Positions 29,322-38,068 of a stretch of 38,068 bases of DNA are shown here, piece by piece (position 1 is the stretch's first letter; every line of letters begins with the position of its first letter). Source of the stretch: Chara braunii. Its lineage: Eukaryota > Streptophyta > Charophyceae > Charales > Characeae. The translations under genes were made by a program, and so were the position numbers. The notes under the pieces are model-generated. The model saw nothing but the letters and a program-made list of their open reading frames with translations, was not told the DNA's origin and made no database searches. Location of the stretch: positions 6,924,825-6,962,892 of the forward strand of contig BFEA01000010.1 of NCBI GenBank assembly GCA_003427395.1. Reading direction: 5' to 3'.

Positions 29322-29493
29322 GTATCTGAAGGAGAGGAGACAATTTGGGGTTCCCTTGGCAGCAATGCAGCTTAATCAGGAAAAGCTGGTTCGGATGCTC
29401 GGCAACGTGCAGGCAATGATTTTGGTGGCATGGCGAGTGTCTAAGCTCTATGAGGAGGGCAAAATGACCCCGGGCCATGCAAGCCTTGCCAAG
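29322..29493 (+). CDS. ACX4: Internal exon of acyl-CoA oxidase 4-like gene
   Basis: A 172-bp open segment preceded by CCCACGTACAG and followed by AAG|GTGAGG, good splice acceptor and donor sites. It encodes [19 protein letters not shown], then [20 protein letters not shown] and [18 protein letters not shown]. This is the start of the C-terminal helical domain of short-chain acyl-CoA oxidase (ACX4), a flavin enzyme of peroxisomal beta-oxidation in plants that is close to glutaryl-CoA dehydrogenase. The entering intron splits a codon after its second base and the leaving one falls between codons. The segment is clean, with no stop or frameshift. No neighbouring exon was found in the window, so it is either one exon of a gene with very long introns or a stranded fragment. 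Confidence 0.78.
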
Positions 29494-29537
29494 GTGAGGA
29501 TGGAATGCCTGTCGTTTTTTTCCCTTTTTCTTCTAAG

Positions 29538-30124
29538 TGCGAGGGTTTGTCCCTCAGCATAAGCCCCTGCAGCAGGCACGTGCCCGCCCTAAGTGAAGGC
29601 GGGCCCCTTGAATCTCAATGTGCCCTGAATTCGGCAATTTTTGCAAATCTTGGTGGGTGTCAGACAGTTGCCACGCGCCAGTTCGTTACATCCGCCTTGC
29701 TCGTGAGAATCCAAAATATCCGTGAGCCTTCCAGGCTCTTTCAGCAACGTGGTCGAAGCAGGGAGCACCGCATGTTTGGGCCTGGGTAGTTGGGCATGCC
29801 TAACCAATTCGGTCCCAGGCCACTGTCTGAACGGGCCTGGGCGCAGATACTTTGGCCGAGACTGAAGCTACTGGAAACTCCGTCTCACGTGGGAAGCAAG
29901 TGGAAAGCGCCGGCCACTTTCCATATAGGAAAGGGTCAGGCTCCGTGTCGGGGGTCGGGCACTTGCGTGCAGATGCGGCAGCGCTGCTGGAGCTAGCGCT
30001 CGCGGACTGCTGTGTTAACGCTAGAGGCAAGTGTGCGCGCAGGTGTGGTCGTGCGAGAGGGAGGGCGCTGCTGAGGGCAGCGCCATAGCCAGCCCTTGTA
30101 GCCGGGCTTGGCTTGGACATAGCC
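29538..30124 (+). mobile_element. GC-rich LTR-family copy D in the intron after the ACX4-like exon
   Basis: Starts TGCGAGGGTTTGTCCCTCAG, aligning with the TGTGAGGAATGTGTCCTCAG start of the solo LTR at 26985. It continues with CCGCCCTAAGTGAAGGCGGG (29583-29602), the CAGACAGTTGCC segment, GGGCCTGGGCGCAG and GAAGCTACTGGAAACTCC (29863-29880). It is most like copy A. The right end is unclear because the G4 LTR lies next to it. No internal genes. Confidence 0.65.
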
Positions 30125-30672
30125 TGTGACAAGGCTGAGGCAGAGTAGCGAGGCCGGGAGAGAGAGAGGGAGAGAGTGAGAGCACACACACACACTCATT
30201 CAACTCAACACGGACTCGACTCGATGCGACGGATGCAGACACAGAGAGGCAAAGTCACAAAGTTGCAAAGTCGCAATCTTGGATTCCGAACACAATGTCG
30301 CAGCAAGTCACACTGAAGCACAAGCATTGAGGCCGAAAACTGAGTCCCCGAACTCAGCTTGAGTCAGGGTCTTAAGTACCGGACTCAAGTTGAGTCCGAG
30401 GACCGGACTCAAGTTGAGTCCGAGGGCAGAATTGTAATTTGCCTCGGGGCTGAACTGAAAATCGAAGGTCTGAGCCTGGGCGCCAGAATGCTGGATGGCG
30501 CCAAGTATCGAGACCCAAAAGTGCTAGAGGAGGAATTTGAGAACGGGCGCCAACTGCAGAGGGCGCCAACAGTCAGGAACTGAGATCAGAGACTTCAAAA
30601 AACAAATGGAATAGCAGCCTGGCGGGTGGTAACCTGCGGACCAGGGATCGGGCCCTGGCTGAGTCCGTAACA
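30125..30672 (-). mobile_element. Candidate 3' LTR of chromovirus G4
   Basis: On the minus strand the LTR starts at 30672 as TGTTACGGACTCAGCC, directly after a strong polypurine tract. The end at 30125 (CTTGTCACA, inverted ends TGTTAC/GTCACA) is a guess. Inside are two palindromes GGACTCAAGTTGAGTCC at 30381-30397 and 30406-30422. No second copy exists in the window to confirm the boundaries. Confidence 0.5.
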
Positions 30673-30690
30673 CTATCCCCTCCCTCTAGA
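30673..30690 (-). other. G4 polypurine tract
   Basis: Minus strand AGAGGGAGGGGATAG immediately before TGTTACGG. Polypurine tracts prime plus-strand DNA synthesis next to the 3' LTR; sequence and position fit. Confidence 0.7.
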
Positions 30691-31662
30691 AAGCAACGTC
30701 CCGGCTGCCAAAGACCCAATGAACAACTGTGAAGGACGGGACGGGGCCGATCACTGGTCAGAAAAGGAAAAGGGGAATAATGCAAGTAGCAGGGTAATCC
30801 TATTGAGGTTCTACGAGGATGAGGGAGTCAATACTCAAGTAAGAGGGTAATACTATTGAGGTTCTACAGGGATGGGGAAATCAATGCTCAAGTAACAGGG
30901 TAATCCTATTGAGGTTCTACAAGGGTGAGAGTAGCAATGTTCGGGTAACATGGCAATCCTATTGAGGTTCTACAAGTAACAGGGTAGTCCTGTTGGTGTT
31001 CTACAAGGTTATAGGTTGTCAAAAATACAATAAAATTGTTTGTTCAATGCTCAAGTGCTGGGGTGTCTGTGGGGTCTGGGAAAACAACGTCTGTCAAAAG
31101 CGAAAACATGTCTTGAGGAGGGTCTTGGAGGGTGTCACAGAAGTGGCGGTGAGGAAGCAGTCTTCAGCAGTTCTGTGATGTAGATGGCGAGGGCTTCAGC
31201 TTGATTGTCCCAGTAGCAGGTTGTGTCCGGTACATGATCTGATGATGACGTCTAATCCGGATAGCAGGTCGCAGACTGATCTTGATGTCCATGTCAGAGG
31301 TGCTGCTCCAGAAGTCTGTGAGTCCAATGCGCCGGCCAAAGGGAACAAAATGTGGCCAACCAGCTGTCTTATCTCCTCGTACTGAGCTGCCGCATGCCAT
31401 CGTCCTCGTGCACATGCCATTAGATCCATTATGGCCGACGACGCGCAGGGGCCACATAGAGAACTTGGACAAGAGAGACAAGGCTGCGGCGGATGACATA
31501 TGGGAGAGCGGGGCAAGGTGGAGGCAAGAGCGGACCAGACAGGGGGTTCACGAGGCAAGGGCTTCGCTGGGTACAGGGGTGTGTGTAGAGCAGGAATGCG
31601 GGGTTTTGGCAAGGTCAAGGCGGGTTTATGCAAGGGTTTAGGGTTTGAGTTATATTATGTAT
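30691..31662 (-). other. G4 3' untranslated region with 53-bp repeats
   Basis: About 970 bp between the chromodomain stop and the polypurine tract. Positions 30784-31007 hold five copies of a unit containing GGGTAATCCTATTGAGGTTC, starting at 30784, 30837, 30890, 30943 and 30974 (53, 53, 53, then a short 31-bp unit). The rest has no recognised content; open frames on both strands are not believed. Confidence 0.65.
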
Positions 31663-33084
31663 CTAGGATGGAGGGTGAGCACGATCATAGGTGCAAACAA
31701 GCATCATAGCATTCCTAAGGTTAGCAAGAGGTTCCCATGTGGATTCTTCGTCAGGGTATCCTGTCCATTTAACTTTGTGTTATATGATTGGTTCAGGGTG
31801 GTCATATACATGAGTGGTTCTTCGTCCTATGATGGCTTTGACGACGAATTCAGGGCCTGTGGGTAACATGATTGGTGGAGGTCTAGGATATGGGCGGTCA
31901 GTGAATTGGGGTGGGGATTCATGATATTCTTTTAGGTATTCAATGTGGAAGACAGGGTGGACACGACTCATGTCAAGGGGGAGTTGAAGTTTGTAGTTGA
32001 TAGGGGACGTTTGTTCAATGATGGGGAAGGGTTCGAGCCACTTGTTCGAGGGTTTCTTGGACAAGCCGTGTTCGGGTTCAAAGCGTTTGGCAGAAAGCCA
32101 GACTTTGTCCCCTACTTTGAATGACACGTCACGTCTGTGTTTGTTAGTCCTGTTTGCTTGTTGTTCTTGTGTTCTTTCAATGGCTTCGGTTGCTTCTCTG
32201 AGGAGCCGATTCATTGTTGCTACCCATTCATTGAGGGAAGGGCAGGGCGTGGAGGGGTTGAGTTGCGAGGGGAGCAGGAAATCAGAGGGTAAGCGTGGAT
32301 GATAGCCAAGGTCAAGGTAGAATGGAGACATGCCAGTGGAAGGACAGACAACGTTGTTGTAGGTGATCTCAGCGGCGGTGAGCAACTGATCCCTCTCGTG
32401 TTGAAGTGAATGACAATACTTCCGCGGGATTCGTTGGAGAGTACCGCTCATCTTCTTGGTTTGTCCATCGGTCTGTGGGTGGAATGCAGTGCTATACTTG
32501 AGTGTGGTTCCGTAGGCTTTAAAGAGGTGTTTCCATAATTGTGAAAGGAAGCGAGGGTCACGATCGCTGATGATGTTCTTGGGGAGACCATGATGGCATG
32601 CGACATGGTCGAAGAAGAGAATGGCGACGTCCTTAGCATTGTGTGATGTGGTGCAGGGGATGAAGTGGGCACGTTTAGTCAAGAGGCAAACAATGACATA
32701 GATGCAATCATGTCTGCGGTCGGTCTTGGGGAGGCCGCAGACGAAGTCCATGGAGATGGACTGCCACCGGTGGGTGGGGATCGACAATGACTGTAGCTTG
32801 TCGGGCTTGACACAGTTCGAGGGGTTGACGGCTTGACACGTGGGGCATGAGCAGATGTATGCTTTGATGTCGACGAGTAGGGAAGGCCAGTGAAAGTAGC
32901 GGAAGATGTTGTTGAATGTTTTCTGGAAATTCAAGATGTTCGGCAGTCTTGGCATCGTGGTGTTCGGCCAAGAGATGGGTACGGAGACCACGTGCGTCAG
33001 GGATGTAAAGTCGGCGAGTGCCTTTGGTATCGATGTAAAGGAGATTGTCAAGGAGGGAATAGTCGGGGACAGGATTGAGGTCAC
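31663..33084 (-). pseudogene. G4 integrase and chromodomain
   Basis: Minus frame 33084-31780 contains the C-X2-C half of the zinc finger (CSCPTCQAVN), the first Asp (SISMDFVCGLP) and the second Asp (ISDRDPRF). Exactly 36 positions on, at 32455-32457, there is Lys where catalytic Glu belongs (GQTKKMSG). The GKGY-type domain follows (FKVGDKVWLSAKRF, KWLEPFPIIEQ, VHPVFHIEYLKEY). The chromodomain starts PEFVVKAIIGRR, hits a stop at 31780, and continues in another frame as KVKWTGYPDEESTWEPLANL, ending at TAG 31663-31665. Chromodomains steer integration to marked chromatin. The enzyme is dead on two counts. Confidence 0.9.
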
Positions 33085-33460
33085 GAAGCTTGTTGTAGAT
33101 GGTGGCGAAGTCTGGGCAAGAGAGATAGCCTTGGGTGTAACGATGGTGAAGAGACGGGAGGAGTTGGATATGTGTCATTATGGCGTAAACTTTGTCAGGG
33201 GGTTTGTGATCGGGGCGTCGGGAGAGGGCATCGACAACACGGTTGTTTTTGCCGGGTGTATGGCAAATGGTGAAGGTGAACTGGGCGAGAAAGTCTAACC
33301 AGCGAGCTTGTCGTGGGGTAATGTCTTTCTTTGTTAGGATAGAAGAGACGATGGTGTTATCCGTGCGGACGGTGAAATATTGCCCGTCGACGTACGGGCG
33401 CCAGACTGTGAGGGCATGGATCATGACGAGGAGCTCCTTGTCGTTGGAGGGGTAATTCAT
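32930..33460 (-). pseudogene. G4 RNase H and integrase N-terminus
   Basis: The minus frame starting at 33460 gives NYPSNDKELLVMIHAL, FTVRTDNTIV and GKNNRVVDALSRRPD of RNase H, then the first half of the integrase zinc finger (HLLAEHHDAKTAEH). A frameshift near 32930 moves the remaining integrase into the next frame. The same frame stays open to 32708 but only as a shadow. RNase H removes the RNA strand during reverse transcription. Confidence 0.85.
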
Positions 33461-34728
33461 TTCCGTGGGAAGGAGTTTCTTGCTGGCGAAGGCGATGGGG
33501 TATTCACTTCCGCGGGAAGGAGTTTCTTGTTGGCGAAGGCGATGTGGTATTCGTCGGGTGGAGCCTCGGGGTGGGTAGGGGATTCCTTGATGGAAGGAGT
33601 TTCGGTGGTGTCACGAGGGAAATGTTGGGACAGAACGGCTCCAATGGCGAAGTCGAAGGCGTCGGTGGTGACGTAGAAATGGCGAGTGGGGTCGGCGATC
33701 TTGAGGATGGGGGCGGTGGTGATGAGTTGTTTGATGGCATCGAAGTCGTTCTGGCGGCGGTTCTTCCAAGTGAAGGATTCGTCCTTGCGGGTGAGTTCGT
33801 GGAGAGGGTACCAGATGTCGGAGAAGTTGGGGATAAAGGGGCGATAGTAGTTGGCAAGGCCGATAAATGATCGAAGTTGGAGTAGGGTCTTGGGAGGTGG
33901 ATACTCGACGAGGGTGGTGACCTTCGAGGGGTCCATGCCGATACCTTTAGCGGAGACGATGTGTCCAAGGTATTCAACGCTTGAAGCGGCAAAGGTGCAT
34001 TTGATGAGCTTGGCGTATAATTTTTGCTCTCTGAGGATAGAAAGGACTTGGCGGAGATGCTGAAGGTGGGACTCGAAGGTGGGGCTATAGACGAGGATAT
34101 CATCGAGGTAGACGATGACACAGACTTCAAGGAGGTCGTGGAAGATGTGATTCATGGTGGACTGGAATGTGGCAGGGCATTTGTAAGTCTGAAAGGCATA
34201 GTGCCCGAACCGAGAGCGGAATGCGGTCTTGTGGGTGTCCTCCTCGCGGATGCGGATCTGGTGAAAGCCACTGCGGAGGTCGATGTTGGTGAAATACTTG
34301 GCTCCACGGAGTCGATCAAGAAGCTCGGAGATCCGAGGTAGGGGGTACTTGTTCTTGATCGTGATCCGGTTCAAGGCGCGGTAGTCTGTGCACATCCGTC
34401 GTTCTGATGTTCCGCCTTTCTTTATTAAAAGACAGCTTGTGCCAAAAGGGGATGAACTTGGCTTAAGGAGTTCATTGAGTTGCCACTTCATTTCTTCGGC
34501 TTCCGGAACGGAGAGTTGGTACGGAGGGCGGCAAGGTGGAGAGCGACCAGGCTCCAAATCGATGGTGTGGGATACGCCCACGATCCGGAGGCAATCTGGC
34601 GGGTAAGGATTCGGGGAAGACATCCTTGAACTCGTCGAGGATGGACGTGAGGGCGGGGTCGGAGGGGAGGGCTTGGTCGGGTTTGTCCGTTGGGAGCAAG
34701 TCCTCCAACCGCTTGCGATCAAGGACAA
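33457..34728 (-). pseudogene. G4 reverse transcriptase
   Basis: Minus frame of 423 codons. SHTIDLEPGRSPPCRPPYQL leads into RT. LLKPSSSPFGTSCLLIKK, CTDYRALNRITIKNKYPLPR and NIDLRSGFHQIRI are present, and the catalytic box YLDD is intact. The block between FGHYAF and CPATFQ is short: the usual PFGL-containing loop is missing, which should spoil folding near the active site. Connection domain (LRSFIGLANYYRPFI) and RNase H start (YVTTDAFDFAIGAVL) follow. The frame ends just past a 47-bp tandem duplication (33461-33507 and 33508-33554) that shifts the reading frame before RNase H. Confidence 0.9.
33461..33554 (-). repeat. 47-bp tandem duplication within G4 pol
   Basis: TTCCGTGGGAAGGAG at 33461 and TTCCGCGGGAAGGAG at 33508 begin two copies that differ at only a few bases. 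Because 47 is not a multiple of three, the duplication itself breaks the frame between RT and RNase H. Confidence 0.9.
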
Positions 34729-35145
34729 GGCAATAGTAGGTGGAGTCAGGGTACGTACGAGCCATGTGAAGGAATTGGTGCGCGGTGACGGAGCTTGGGG
34801 AGGGGGGATAGGGGAGATAGGGAATATCGATGGTTGTGTCAGGGGGGTTGGTAAGGCGGATGAAGTTGGGGTGGAATGAGTATGGCATGTACCGGTCCAG
34901 CCACGGTGTTCCCAAAACGATGTCTCACATTAAGTGCATGACATCGAATGAGACCTGATTGCGGAGGGTTTCGACAGTCATGGTGGTCTTGGGAACCGTG
35001 CGGTCTACTATGAAGGCGGTGTCTTTGTCCCCTAAACGAATCGTAATCGGGGAGCCGTAACCGGTAGAGGTAAGACCGACTTTCCTGACGTACGCGCCGG
35101 TGATGAAGTTACTAGTGGCTCCAATGTCGAGGAGGGCCGAAACTT
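34472..35145 (-). pseudogene. G4 protease and protease-RT linker
   Basis: Minus strand 35145 downward reads VSALLDIGATSNFITGAYVR. The active-site triplet is D-I-G (Asp codon 35126-35128) where D-T/S-G is expected. The domain continues to FDVMHLM, meets an in-frame TGA at 34925-34927, and resumes DIVLGTPWLDRYM, the ILG-type C-terminal segment. The linker to RT (YYCLVLDRKRLEDLLPT, EFKDVFPESLPARLPPDRG) runs to about 34600, where the frame shifts into the RT frame. Both changes would prevent protease activity. Confidence 0.8.
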
Positions 35146-35682
35146 AGTCGTAGATGCACCAAGGGTGGCGGCGATGAATTTGAGGTGAAAGTGTGATGAG
35201 TTGGCGGTGGATATAATAGTGTTGAGGCGGCGTTGTTCATTGCCTAATCGGACAAGCCGATCGAGTCGGGCTTGTTCCTCAACAACATCAAAGAAAGTGA
35301 CAGAGGATGGATTTGGAAGGAGGGTTGCGGAACATGTGGCGGTGAGGGGGGCGTCAGGCGACGAGGGTTGCGACGCCTGGGGATCGTCCGATGGGATGTG
35401 CGGTATCGGAGAGGGGGCAGGCAGGCGTATTGTCGATGCCAAATGGGCCACCGGTGGGATGGAGGTCGTCACCGATCGGATGGCCAACAGACTAGTTGTC
35501 GATGTCGGGGCGGGTTCATGGTGATTATGGGGATGGTGTTCAAGTGGAGGAGGGGGTGGGAGTGGCAGATGCGGGAGCGACAGGTTGGGGGGCCGCGGAC
35601 CTGGGTGCCTGACATGTGATCTGTCTGACATTTGGACAACTTGTCTGCTGATGTCGTAACTGTCAGCACCGGAAACATCCAC
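35032..35682 (-). pseudogene. G4 gag C-terminus with zinc knuckle and linker
   Basis: The zinc knuckle lies at 35677-35636 on the minus strand with spacing C-X2-C-X4-H-X4-C, but the residue after the second Cys is TGA (35663-35665). The 216-codon frame downstream is Pro/Ser/Thr/His-rich, then reads RLVRLGNEQRRLNTIISTA and HFHLKFIAATLGAS before the frame shifts into the protease near 35145. The last ~110 bp of this frame overlap the protease coding sequence in the wrong frame. Confidence 0.7.
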
Positions 35683-35701
35683 CCTTAGCTTAGAGGTAGG
35701 T

Positions 35702-36256
35702 TCACTCCTTCGGTGTGAGTTTCGTGAGACGGGTTGCTGGGGTGTTTATGGGACGACGGCTTGTGCGTTCTCTCCTTTCCATCCGCATGAGGTGGATGGC
35801 AAAGAGTTCGTCGGGGGAGAGCGATGTGGTGTCTAGTGGATCGGAGAGGGTTTGAGGGTCGGGGGTGGTGAATTCATCCGAGGAGGTGGTAGAGGTGGTG
35901 TCCTCGGAGGCGATGTTGTGGAAGAAGCGAGGGCGGGGAGGGGCCGATGTAAGTGCGGTCTTGTAGGGGGAGAAGATGTGGTCGATGTGGAGGGCACGAG
36001 TAAGGAGGTTGGTGAGGGTCATGGGTGGCTCGTGGACGAGGGCGGCCGCTGGGTCTTTGCGGCATACGCGCTTAACGCGGGAGATGAATGCGAAGTCGCT
36101 GACGATGTCGATGGGGATATGTTGACGAAGCGAGCAGACATATTGCACAAAACGGTTGGTTAGGCCGTTTTGTTGGAGCCGGCAGAATTGGTCGATGTAG
36201 TTGTCGACCGTTTTTTTGTGGACGGAAGGTGGAGGTGATGAGGGTGGCCCACTCAA
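35702..36256 (-). pseudogene. G4 gag C-terminal capsid region
   Basis: Minus frame; VDNYIDQFCRLQQNGLTNRF and VQYVCSLRQHIPIDI are the helical part of the retrotransposon gag domain after the conserved Trp motif. It is followed by a Ser/Thr/Pro/Asp-rich tail (TTSTTSSDEFTTPDPQTLSD) and DELFAIHLMRMERRERTSRR. It overlaps the preceding gag frame at 36072-36256; the switch is near 36190. Confidence 0.75.
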
Positions 36257-37160
36257 GGAAGGTGTGAGGTCGGAGACTGGCGTGATGGCGGTTGGTCATT
36301 TCAGTGTACCACCAGCGAGCAACGGTCCAGTAGTCTGCTGCCATCAATGGGGAGCCAGTGGACAATAGGAATGCTGTGGAGGGAGAAGGCTTGTTGAAGT
36401 TTGGTGAGAAAGAGGAAGACATCCTCATGGGGTTGGCCGGAGAAGGGGCAATCTCGTTGGCACAGAATGATGAAGGGATTTTGCCTTCTCTGGTGGTAGT
36501 GGCGGCAAGGGCGTTGAAATCAAGGGTGGGAGAGGAAGAGTCGACCAGGGTGAAATTGTTCGTGCGGTTGGTGGGGATGAGAGCATTTGGGGGAAGTAGT
36601 GGAAGAGCGGGATACATAACTTGTGGAATGATCTGGGTATGGTTGGGGATGGTGGAGGTGATAACGAACGAAGTCAAGAGGGGTTTTGATTGGGGGGGAA
36701 TGGTTGACGACTACGTGACGGTGGGGGTTGTCGGCTGGGTGACTATGGTGGGGGTAGTGGTGGATGAAGGCGGGGGTGCGGAGGACGTGCTAGCGGAGAG
36801 GGCGGTGGATGTGGGCACGGTCGTAGAGGGGGGTGTCGTGGTCGTGACCACCGTGATTGGGGGGGTTTGTTGCTCGATAGTGGTCACACGGTTGGATAGG
36901 CCAGAGGTACTAGTTTCGATTTTGTTGATGGATGCGAATGAGGGTGTCGATGTCGGTGGCAATGGCGGACTTGGTTCTTTGTTCGCCCGTAAGTTCGCGG
37001 ATGAGGCTGTCAACGGACTGGGTGTTGACGGCGGACATGTCGATGCTGATGATTGGGCCATGGTGGGGGAAGATGGAGTGGACGAGGTGGCAGCGGCGGA
37101 CGAGGCGTCGGTTGTGGATGAGGTGGGGAGGGTATTCACAACATTAATTGATTTATTCAA
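36190..37160 (-). pseudogene. G4 gag N-terminal region
   Basis: Two minus frames, 37160-36711 and 36677-36072. The first is Ser/Thr/Pro-rich with a heptad-like segment (ASINKIETSTSGLSNRVTTI) as in coiled coils of chromovirus gag. Another frame of the same DNA also looks coding (SVDSLIRELTGEQRTKSAIA), so indels have mixed the frames. The second frame ends in the gag core (MAADYWTVARWWYTEMTNRH, FLEWATLITSTFRP). The start codon cannot be decided. Confidence 0.6.
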
Positions 37161-37870
37161 AAATAAATAAAGGTAAACAATAAATGAATAAAATGGGAAT
37201 TAATTCAAAATAAATATTTCGATTTGGAGTAATTTATTCGAGATTAATTTGAAAATTCGGAAAGGATTTCGAGGAAGAAAAAATGGAAATTAATGAGATT
37301 GTCAGGAATTTTAAAATGAAATAAATGCTGAAAATATCAAAACAGATAATTAATTTTGAAAAAATAAATTTCGGTTAAATTTATTCGAAATTAATTTTGG
37401 GGTATGAAAAACGTGAAAATTCAAAATGAATTAAGTAAAATATTCCCGAATTTCAAGAATTTTGAAAGAGAATTTGTTATTAGTAATTAAAATATTCGAG
37501 AAAAGGAATTAAGTAAAATTATTTTCGAATTTCAAAAAAAGGAGATATCGAAATAGAATTTAATTAATTCTAATGTATTTTCAAAATTTTTGAAAAAGAA
37601 TGACTTAAAAGTAGTTTCAAAATTCAAAGGAATGTCGAAAATTAATTAATTAATTTCGAAATATTCTCGAATTAAAATTTTTGAAAAATAATTGATTAAA
37701 ATAATTTTTTAATTTCGAGGACGAAATGCCGAGAAAGAATAACTAATTCTACGTATTTTCGAAAGTTGCGAAAAAGAAAATATTTTCGAAAAGGAAATGT
37801 TGAAAAAGATAATTAATTAAGTATTTGCAAATTTACAAGAATTGCAAACGAATAATAAAAAGGAATTATA
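37161..37870. other. AT-rich, C-poor island with degenerate repeats
   Basis: About 700 bp dominated by AATTAATT, TTCGAA, GAAAAAGAAT and AAATATTTTCGAA-like words, repeated every 60-80 bp in degenerate form. Cytosine on this strand is rare and mostly inside TTCGA. Composition changes sharply at both edges, with the GC-rich G4 gag region on the left and G-rich sequence on the right. It could be the G4 leader or LTR, an AT-rich satellite or a scaffold-attachment-like region. No gene. Confidence 0.6.
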
Positions 37871-38068
37871 AATAAATGAAGGGGTAAATGAGGAACTACG
37901 ATTGATTGGGTGGTAGCGTGGTGGGTAGGGTAAAGAAAAGGTTTGCACGGGGAGATTGATGATGATGATGGGGGGGAACGTAGGGGGGAAAGTCGCGCAG
38001 GGGGTTGGGAAGCGGACTCGGGGGATCGTGCGCGGGTTGTGCATGGGAGGGAGGAAGTCGGGGGAAGG
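37871..38068. other. G-rich end of window
   Basis: Plus strand is strongly G-rich with a GATGATGATGATGG microsatellite near 37955-37970. It may belong to the G4 5' LTR, which is otherwise not in the window. Nothing firm. Confidence 0.4.

Overview
The window is repeat-dense nuclear DNA from a eukaryote of the green plant lineage. Three things point there. A short exon encodes a plant-type peroxisomal acyl-CoA oxidase 4 segment. A U2 snRNA-derived sequence starts with the plant-type 5' end ATACCTTTCTCGG. Ty3/gypsy elements, at least one of them a chromovirus, dominate the rest. A charophyte alga such as Chara would fit the style of these elements, but that is an inference and no marker gene here settles it. 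There are two assembly gaps (15829-15909 and 26177-26696). No prokaryotic gene organisation is present.

Layout, left to right. 1-1830: two copies of a GC-rich LTR family facing each other, with a hairpin plus poly(A) between them. 2608-2948: a 78/95-bp tandem repeat. 3500-5430 (minus): element G2, a 3' LTR plus a truncated integrase end. 5431-10900: gene-free repeats, including a 99-bp duplication, a seven-copy dispersed motif array (7386-8005), a 122-bp-period satellite-like array (8235-8880) and a hairpin-rich LTR-like region. 10942-14552 (plus): element G3, a decayed gag-protease-RT fragment that ends exactly where a copy of the 122-bp array begins. 16371-25086 (plus): element G1, an almost complete Ty3/gypsy element with two LTRs, primer-binding site, gag, protease, RT, RNase H and integrase, all disabled by stops, frameshifts and a changed RT active site.

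25483-26834 is a long fold-back element with 162-bp arms that are almost identical, itself split by an LTR-like insertion. 26947-28199 is a U2 snRNA-derived retroposon with its own target-site duplication, into which a solo LTR has inserted. 29040-29194 (minus) is a full-length U6 retropseudogene with poly(A) and an 18-bp target-site duplication. 29322-29493 is the single recognisable host exon (ACX4-like), followed by another LTR copy inside its downstream intron. 30125-37160 (minus) is element G4, a chromovirus with gag, protease, RT, RNase H, integrase and chromodomain, broken many times. 37161-37870 is a striking AT-rich, C-poor island.

Nothing here looks like a working operon or pathway. 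The coherent story is of nested retroelements, two kinds of snRNA sequence copied by poly(A)-using (LINE-type) machinery, and one exon of a metabolic gene in a repeat-filled intron context. Many stops in the elements are of the C-to-T type at CG or CHG sites, which suggests decay by deamination of methylated cytosine.
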